Below are positions 59,335-64,000 of a stretch of DNA of 64,000 bases, piece by piece. The position numbers and the translations under genes are program-made. How positions within the stretch are numbered: the first letter of the stretch is position 1; each line of letters opens with the position of its first letter. The notes under the pieces were generated by a model. It did no database searches, was not told where the DNA came from, and saw nothing but the letters and a program-made list of their open reading frames with translations. The DNA is from Bombilactobacillus mellis (GTDB taxonomy: Bacteria > Bacillota > Bacilli > Lactobacillales > Lactobacillaceae). The stretch is taken from the NCBI RefSeq assembly GCF_000967245.1, contig NZ_KQ033878.1, positions 639,561 to 703,560 on the forward strand, in the 5' to 3' direction.

Positions 59335-60525
59335 TTATTTCTCTTTCACTAACATCATACCACCGGCCACAATTAAAATGGCCAGCCAAATGATAATAAA
59401 CAAAGAATCAAAGGAGCTTTTCGTGGCAATCAGACTTCCTAAATAGGGCCCTAAAGCGCGACCTAAGGAACCAAAAACCACATAAAAGCTCTGATAAGTA
59501 CCACGGTTAGCACCTGTAGAAAATTTATTTAACAAAGCAGGAATAGTCGGAAACGTGATTGATTCTCCAATTGTTAAGATCAACATACTCACAACATATT
59601 GCCAATACTGCTGTGCACTTGGCAAAAAGATAAAAGAAAAACCCATAATTACTAATCCTAAAGCTATTTGGATTTTCAATTTAGAAAACAAACTCTCTGC
59701 TATTCTTCCCATTAGAGGCTGAATAATCATTAATGACAGGGCATTGAGGCTGAATAGCAAACTATAATTTCGCATTGTAAAATGATTATCCAACATATAC
59801 AAAGACATATTACTGTCCCATTGTGAGTATCCTAACCAAACTATCAAAACGGCTCCACAAATCAAAACTAAATTTACAGATAATTGCTGCGAACTAAGCT
59901 CATTTGTTATCTCCGTACTTGTAGCAGTCTCAGTTTTAGAAACTGCATTGGGAAGATTCGGTGCTTCACCATCCAAAATATGTCCGCGAAAAATAACAAT
60001 TAACAAACAAGCCAGAAAGCATAGTGCTGGTAAAAAGAAAGTCAAAAAAATACTTCGCTGAAAAATCACGCTGACTAACATTGATCCTACAGCAATACCG
60101 ACATTAGCAGATAAGTACATAATATTAAAAATTCGTTGCGAATGCTGGCGATGTTGTTGTGCTACTACGGCCGTATAAGAATTAACGGCTGTATAGGCAA
60201 TCCCCATCCCTAAACCAATAATTGTCAATAAAATTGCATATAAAGGCCAAATATGGCAAAATGAGAGCACTAAAAATCCTACGGCCGCAATAAAATAGCC
60301 GCATAAAAGCGTGCCCCGGTGGGAATATCGATCAAATAAATATCCTCCTAGAGCATTACCCAGCATCATGACTCCCGAATATACCATCAAGACAAAACCT
60401 GAGATAACCAAAGATTCATGGAGATATTTTGTCATAAAAATTGTGTTTACTGGTAAAATGAATCCCATAACCATATTAAAAGTAGCATTCATTAATAGCA
60501 GCCAGCGTTGTTGCTCATCTTTCAT
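59335..60525 (-). CDS. MFS drug/solute exporter (DHA1-like)
   Basis: The 396-residue transporter has 12 helices. 'GNALGGYLFDRYSHRGTLLCGYFIAAVGF' carries the motif A-type loop, and the central cytoplasmic loop (about 175-205) is polar and Ser/Thr-rich. It most resembles YqgE/MdtG-type efflux proteins; the substrate is unknown. ATG follows GGAGGTAG. It is divergent to the EIIC-like gene. Confidence 0.82.
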   Translation of the reverse strand: MKDEQQRWLLLMNATFNMVMGFILPVNTIFMTKYLHESLVISGFVLMVYSGVMMLGNALGGYLFDRYSHRGTLLCGYFIAAVGFLVLSFCHIWPLYAILLTIIGLGMGIAYTAVNSYTAVVAQQHRQHSQRIFNIMYLSANVGIAVGSMLVSVIFQRSIFLTFFLPALCFLACLLIVIFRGHILDGEAPNLPNAVSKTETATSTEITNELSSQQLSVNLVLICGAVLIVWLGYSQWDSNMSLYMLDNHFTMRNYSLLFSLNALSLMIIQPLMGRIAESLFSKLKIQIALGLVIMGFSFIFLPSAQQYWQYVVSMLILTIGESITFPTIPALLNKFSTGANRGTYQSFYVVFGSLGRALGPYLGSLIATKSSFDSLFIIIWLAILIVAGGMMLVKEK

Positions 60526-60593
60526 TAATCTACCTCCATTTTCATTGAGTTTATTGAGAGTAAAAATTTATTAAATTTATGGGAGAAATGTCA

Positions 60594-61721
60594 ATGCTTA
60601 AAAATTATAATCAAAAATTCCAGCAGACACTTAATAATACGCTCCAAAATATTTATCCTTTAATTTTAATTGATGCCTATCTGCGACTAATTAAAATTAC
60701 TTTACTGAATCCCAATGGCTTTTTTACACAAATTTTTCATATTCATCAAAATTTTTCGACTTTCAACCATTTATGCACACAATATCTGACTATTTTGGAA
60801 TTATTAACTCTCTTATTTTTCGGTTATTTGTTAACCCAAAATCTCAGTAATTTTCAACATTCAGACTTAAATTTTAGTACGGTTTTGATTTTAGCGGTGG
60901 CCTGCATGAATATTGGTCCGGATCTACGTATGACTTGGACATTACCATCTATTTTATTAGTAATAATTATTAGTTATTTAGTGGCTTATCTTTTTTGCAA
61001 AGTTCCTTGGCCCACAATCCGTATCATTCTAGCATTTTTTGTGGGATATATTGTTAACTTGATCCAGCAAAATGACATTTTTGTTAAATTGCCGGGAATT
61101 TCCACGAGCGCGCGCAATATTAATTGGTGGTCACTCGGGCCTCTAGTCATGTTACGTAATTTAGCAACTTGGTTAGGAATCATCAATCCCTTTACAGAAA
61201 CAAGGCAATCTATTAATTCACCTGCTGCCACCGCCAATTTATCGGCTGCACTAACCCATCGTAATCTCAATAACTTACCTTTTCCTTTTAACTTACACTC
61301 CATTTATACGAGTTATGCTTTTTTAGGAGGAATAGGTTGCACCTTAGGATTAGTTTTCGCACTTTTAATTTTACACAAAGATCGTCTAGTTTTACAAAAT
61401 ATTCTCCTAAGTCTTTTTGGTTTTAATGCCCCACTTTTAATCAAATTGCCGGTACTATTTAATCTTTGGTTAGTAATTCCTTTTGTCATCAGCCCCATTC
61501 TGAGCATGTTAATTGGGGCACTATTTATCCAATTAAAATGGGCACAACCAGCAGTTTATGAAATTTTTAGCGGCACGCCTACTTTTTTGCTTAATTTTTT
61601 AGGTACTAATGGTAACTGGGGTAGTCTTATAGCTACTATCTTAGCCATTGGTTGTTCTACTGCTATTTATTTACCATTTATTAAAGCCGAGGCCAAATAT
61701 GAAAACAAAAACTTGGATTAA
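60594..61721 (+). CDS. Orphan EIIC-like membrane protein
   Basis: The protein of about 375 residues has eight to ten membrane segments. 'LFGFNAPLLIKLPVLFNLWLVIPFVISPILSMLIGALFIQL' aligns by eye with the conserved G-x-N-E-P-I-x-F-G-x-P-x-x-x-N-P region of cellobiose/lactose-type PTS EIIC, but the key 'NEP' reads N-A-P. No EIIA or EIIB gene is nearby. The start is ATG 60594, eight bases after GGGAG. It overlaps the downstream DUF915 hydrolase gene by 23 bases, so they are co-expressed. Transport activity is uncertain. Confidence 0.68.
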   Translation: MLKNYNQKFQQTLNNTLQNIYPLILIDAYLRLIKITLLNPNGFFTQIFHIHQNFSTFNHLCTQYLTILELLTLLFFGYLLTQNLSNFQHSDLNFSTVLILAVACMNIGPDLRMTWTLPSILLVIIISYLVAYLFCKVPWPTIRIILAFFVGYIVNLIQQNDIFVKLPGISTSARNINWWSLGPLVMLRNLATWLGIINPFTETRQSINSPAATANLSAALTHRNLNNLPFPFNLHSIYTSYAFLGGIGCTLGLVFALLILHKDRLVLQNILLSLFGFNAPLLIKLPVLFNLWLVIPFVISPILSMLIGALFIQLKWAQPAVYEIFSGTPTFLLNFLGTNGNWGSLIATILAIGCSTAIYLPFIKAEAKYENKNLD

Positions 61722-62526
61722 TATAATTATTGGAATTATGCTGTTACTAACCATTCCTGCCTATCAAACTATGCAGGCAAGTGTGAACAGTGAGCGAGTT
61801 TGGCATAATTCACGAGTTTCACCGGTAATTTTTATTCCGGGCAGCTCCGCTAATCAGGATCGTTTTGACAACCTTTTTCAGCAGATGCATCCGGGAAAAC
61901 GTAAACTTAAACGGAGCGTTTTAAAAATTACTGTCCAGAAAAATGACAAAATTAAAACCAGCGGCAGCATTGCCGCCCGTGACCAAGAACCTTTTATCGT
62001 GATTGCCTTTCAAAATAATCAAGACGGTTATACTAATATTTCTCAACAAACCCGCTGGTTAAAAATCGCTATGAATTATTTAACTAATAATTATAATTTT
62101 AATAATTTCTCTGCTATAGGTCATTCAAATGGAGGGCTAATTTGGACCTGGTACTTAGAAAAATACTTTAATCGTAATGATCTTACAATTAATAGTCTTA
62201 TGACTGTGGGCACCCCCTATAATTCCTTAGAATCAAACATAAAAAATGAGACTGCAATTTTTCGGCAACTTTATCGCAATAAAGAAAATCTGCCCGCAAA
62301 TTTGATTGTTTATGCGATTGCAGGAACTAAAAATTATCAAAATGATGGGATTGTCCCTTATCAAAGTGTAGAAGCAGGTAAATATATCTATCAAAAACAG
62401 GTTAAAAAATATACCCAAATCACTGTTACTGGTGAAAATAGTTCTCACGGTAGTCTTTTAGATAATCCCCAGGTAACCAGATTAGTCCAAGAAAACATTA
62501 TGGATAATAGAAAAACAGCTCCATAA
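61699..62526 (+). CDS. DUF915-family alpha/beta hydrolase, membrane-anchored or secreted
   Basis: The protein of about 275 residues has an N-terminal signal/anchor ('WINIIIGIMLLLTIPAYQTMQA') and a hydrolase domain with 'VIFIPGSSANQDRFDNLFQQM', nucleophile elbow 'AIGHSNGGLIWTWYLEKY' (G-H-S-N-G), 'GIVPYQSVEAGKYI' and a late His in 'GENSSHGSLLDNPQV'. These match the lactobacillus cell-surface hydrolases of DUF915. ATG 61699 lies within the 3' end of the EIIC-like gene behind a GAGG element. A strong terminator follows. Confidence 0.85.
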   Translation: MKTKTWINIIIGIMLLLTIPAYQTMQASVNSERVWHNSRVSPVIFIPGSSANQDRFDNLFQQMHPGKRKLKRSVLKITVQKNDKIKTSGSIAARDQEPFIVIAFQNNQDGYTNISQQTRWLKIAMNYLTNNYNFNNFSAIGHSNGGLIWTWYLEKYFNRNDLTINSLMTVGTPYNSLESNIKNETAIFRQLYRNKENLPANLIVYAIAGTKNYQNDGIVPYQSVEAGKYIYQKQVKKYTQITVTGENSSHGSLLDNPQVTRLVQENIMDNRKTAP

Positions 62527-62558
62527 AAAAAGTCATGGCCAAAAGGCCATGACTTTTT
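62525..62558 (+). terminator. Strong bidirectional terminator after the DUF915 gene
   Basis: Perfect 14-bp stem AAAAAGTCATGGCC/GGCCATGACTTTTT (62527-62540 with 62545-62558), AAAA loop, with runs of A and T for both directions. It overlaps the stop codon region of the hydrolase gene. Confidence 0.95.
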
Positions 62559-62696
62559 GGGTACTGAAAAATCAGTAATTGAATGTCAGTTCACATCTAA
62601 CACTCAAAAACGCCCTCACAAATCCGGTGAGTGTCACAAAAACGTGGCTTGACGCTCCCAATTGGATCACTAATGTGATCTCTCGACTCATCGCAT
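62525..62696 (-). ncRNA. Candidate structured non-coding RNA (or long structured 3' UTR of the thrE genes)
   Basis: Between two convergent genes lies about 180 bases, less A+T-rich than other gaps and rich in stems: GATCAC-TAAT-GTGATC (62665-62680), ACACTCA/TGAGTGT (62600-62606 with 62628-62634) enclosing CTCAC/GTGAG, and ACTGA/TCAGT near 62563-62576. A minus-strand promoter TTGCTA (62726-62731), 17 bases, TATTAT (62703-62708) points into it, and the terminator at 62525-62558 would end a transcript of about 170 bases. It matches no RNA family I know. It could equally be a 3' untranslated region. Confidence 0.4.
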
Positions 62697-62708
62697 AAAT
62701 AAATAATA

Positions 62709-63155
62709 TCATTTTTTAAAAGATTTAGCAATATCGATGATTACCTGAGCAATCATATAACCCATTGCGATCGCCCCAATGATCATGACTGTCATCAAAA
62801 ATAACCGTACTCCATTAACAAATTCTCCCGAAACCATTGCCCGCACCGCTTCATACGCAGTGGCTCCCGGAACCAAGGGTACTAGTGCCGGAATATTAAA
62901 CAAAGTTACCGGCATCTTCTTGTATTTTGCAAAAATATAACTCATTAAGCCAATAACTAAAGCAGCTATTAAACTAGAAGAAACCTTTCCTGCTAAAAGA
63001 AAGTGCCACATCAGCCAATAAACTAGCCAGCCGAACATTCCACACATACCACAGCCAATTAAAGCTTTCCGAGGAATATTTACACAAAGAGCATAACCAA
63101 TTGTTCCCATAAAACTAAAAGACATTTGTACTAAAAATTGCATACTTAACGGCAT
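62709..63155 (-). CDS. Threonine/serine exporter, small subunit (ThrE_2/DUF3815)
   Basis: The 148-residue protein has four to five membrane helices: 'FMGTIGYALCVNIPRKALIGCGMCGMFGWLVYWLMWHFL', 'ALVIGLMSYIFAKYKKMPVTLFNIPALVPLVPGATAYEAVRAMVSGEFVNG'. The 'PALVPLVPG' motif is the second-half ThrE signature. In lactobacilli ThrE is usually split in two adjacent genes, as here. Start ATG follows GTGAGG. Confidence 0.9.
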   Translation of the reverse strand: MPLSMQFLVQMSFSFMGTIGYALCVNIPRKALIGCGMCGMFGWLVYWLMWHFLLAGKVSSSLIAALVIGLMSYIFAKYKKMPVTLFNIPALVPLVPGATAYEAVRAMVSGEFVNGVRLFLMTVMIIGAIAMGYMIAQVIIDIAKSFKK

Positions 63156-63163
63156 AAATTACC

Positions 63164-63922
63164 TCACAAAAGAAATCTTAAAACCACAGCAATACCGCCA
63201 CCAATCGCTAAAGCACTTAATGTACCTGCTACCATGCGTGCTAAACCGGAAATTAGATGACCCGCAATTAAATCACGTAAGGCATTGGTTAATGCCACCC
63301 CGGGAACAAGCGGCATCACACTGCCAATAATCAAATAATTTAAATTATTAATTAAGTTAAGTTGGCGCAAACCAATCGCTGCTAAAGCAATCAGAACCGA
63401 CGCAATAAACTCACTAATAAATTGAATTTCCACCACATTATTAAGATAGTTAAATACCAGATAGCCAAATAAACCAATAAAACCAGCTTGAAAAAAATCA
63501 AACCAATCATATTTACCAATAAAAAGAATCATTAAAGTACAACTGATTACAAAGGCTCCTAAAAGTTTCAACCATAACGGAAAATCAGAAGTATTACTAT
63601 TAATATCTCTTAAACCGTTTTGTAATTCATCCAAACTAATCTGATTATCCGAAAACTGTCTTGATAAAGCATTGACCTTGGTAACCTTTTCTAAATTAAT
63701 GGCACTATGATGAACTTCCGCCATTTTTATATAAAATATATCGCGCGCAGTCACAAATATTCCAGTTGGCGTTAGGAACACTTCTGGTTGTGATAATCCC
63801 CCCTTGCGCAAAATTCTTTCGATGGTATCTTGGATCCGATACATTTCCGAACCTGATTCCATCATAATCTTCCCTGCAAGTATGCCTGTATTCAACAACT
63901 GTTTAATTGTTTGATTATCCAT
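63164..63922 (-). CDS. Threonine/serine exporter, large subunit (ThrE/DUF1212)
   Basis: The 252-residue protein has a soluble N-terminal half ('LLNTGILAGKIMMESGSEMYRIQDTIERILRKGG', 'VFLTPTGIFVTARDIFYIKMAEVHHSAINLEKV') and four to five C-terminal helices with 'LIIGSVMPLVPGVALTNALRDLIAGHLISGLARM'. This is the DUF1212 half of ThrE-type exporters. It ends eight bases before the small-subunit start, so both are co-translated. ATG is preceded by a weak AGG. Confidence 0.9.
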   Translation of the reverse strand: MDNQTIKQLLNTGILAGKIMMESGSEMYRIQDTIERILRKGGLSQPEVFLTPTGIFVTARDIFYIKMAEVHHSAINLEKVTKVNALSRQFSDNQISLDELQNGLRDINSNTSDFPLWLKLLGAFVISCTLMILFIGKYDWFDFFQAGFIGLFGYLVFNYLNNVVEIQFISEFIASVLIALAAIGLRQLNLINNLNYLIIGSVMPLVPGVALTNALRDLIAGHLISGLARMVAGTLSALAIGGGIAVVLRFLL

Positions 63923-63966
63923 TTTTCCAACCTACCAATTGAATAAAAACTAAAAATACAAGGTAT

Positions 63967-63996
63967 AAAAAAAGGTTATTATCATAGATAATAACC
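63967..63996 (-). terminator. Terminator of a gene beyond the window edge
   Basis: Perfect ten-bp stem GGTTATTATC/GATAATAACC (63974-63983 with 63987-63996) followed on the minus strand by seven T residues. It should end a minus-strand transcript entering from beyond position 64000. Confidence 0.85.
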
Positions 63997-64000
63997 CATT

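Noticed and set aside
1..64000. Search for tRNA, rRNA, CRISPR arrays, insertion sequences, prophage or integrase genes
   Set aside because: No cloverleaf-like, repeat-spacer, transposase or integrase sequence was recognised by eye. The gene content looks like ordinary chromosome plus an accessory eut locus.

Overview
The window looks like a low-GC Gram-positive chromosome, most probably a member of the Lactobacillaceae. The evidence is strongly A+T-rich intergenic DNA, GGAGG-type ribosome binding sites with frequent TTG and GTG starts, several Opp-type peptide transporter proteins, a PnuC transporter, a class Ib nrdHIEF operon, a split ThrE exporter, DUF915 and DUF2187 proteins, and an amino-acid-scavenging gene set. 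No rRNA, tRNA, CRISPR array or insertion sequence was recognised. The species cannot be named from the sequence alone.

Positions 244-18764 (minus strand) hold a complete ethanolamine utilization (eut) bacterial microcompartment locus. In transcription order it runs: eutM-like shell gene, eutN, pduO-type adenosyltransferase, a regulatory RNA, eutG, eutV, eutW, eutA, eutB, eutC, eutL, a shell protein with a SAP/Rho-N-like tail, eutE, eutM, eutT, pduL, an unrecognised eut-associated gene, eutH, eutQ, eutS, eutJ, eutP and a tyrosine-phosphatase-like gene. Together they encode uptake (EutH), AdoCbl-dependent lysis (EutBC, reactivated by EutA, with cofactor made by EutT/PduO), acetaldehyde conversion to acetyl-CoA (EutE), acetyl-phosphate (PduL) or ethanol (EutG), and the shell (EutM, EutM, EutN, EutL, EutS and the SAP-tailed protein). 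Regulation can be read directly from the DNA: a two-component ANTAR antiterminator pair (EutVW), ANTAR-type hairpins with A1/G4 hexaloops in front of eutA and eutG, and between pduO and eutG an AdoCbl riboswitch, terminator, dual-hairpin and terminator RNA. That RNA has the architecture of EutX (Enterococcus) and Rli55 (Listeria), which sequester EutV when B12 is absent.

Positions 18949-24635 carry a polar amino-acid ABC transporter operon (minus strand), a polytopic membrane protein (plus strand) and a duplicated orphan solute-binding protein. Positions 25259-36599 carry an APC permease, hflX, an oppA-oppBCDF operon, a second oppA and a flavodoxin-fold quinone reductase. Positions 36592-42588 hold housekeeping and accessory genes: a competence-type nuclease, a nitroreductase, a SRAP/YedK DNA-crosslink protein, pnuC, an NlpC/P60 hydrolase, a guanylate-kinase-like protein, a DUF2187 protein and a membrane protein.

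Positions 42725-46643 are the nrdHIEF operon with two NrdR-like boxes 31 bp apart. Positions 46667-53990 hold exonuclease III, a TSUP/DUF1634 transport operon, D-serine dehydratase with an amino-acid permease, a butanediol-type dehydrogenase with a cre-like site over its promoter, and an SMR protein. Positions 54037-63922 hold a nucleoside hydrolase with a variant motif, a third oppA, a sugar-porter MFS, an alpha/beta hydrolase plus MFS pair, an orphan EIIC-like protein coupled to a DUF915 hydrolase, an unexplained structured intergenic segment, and a split threonine/serine exporter.

The parts most worth a second look are the EutX-like RNA, the single-hairpin eutG leader, a probable AUA start codon for pduL that would restore an encapsulation peptide, the SAP-tailed shell protein, and the unexplained candidate RNA near 62.6 kb.
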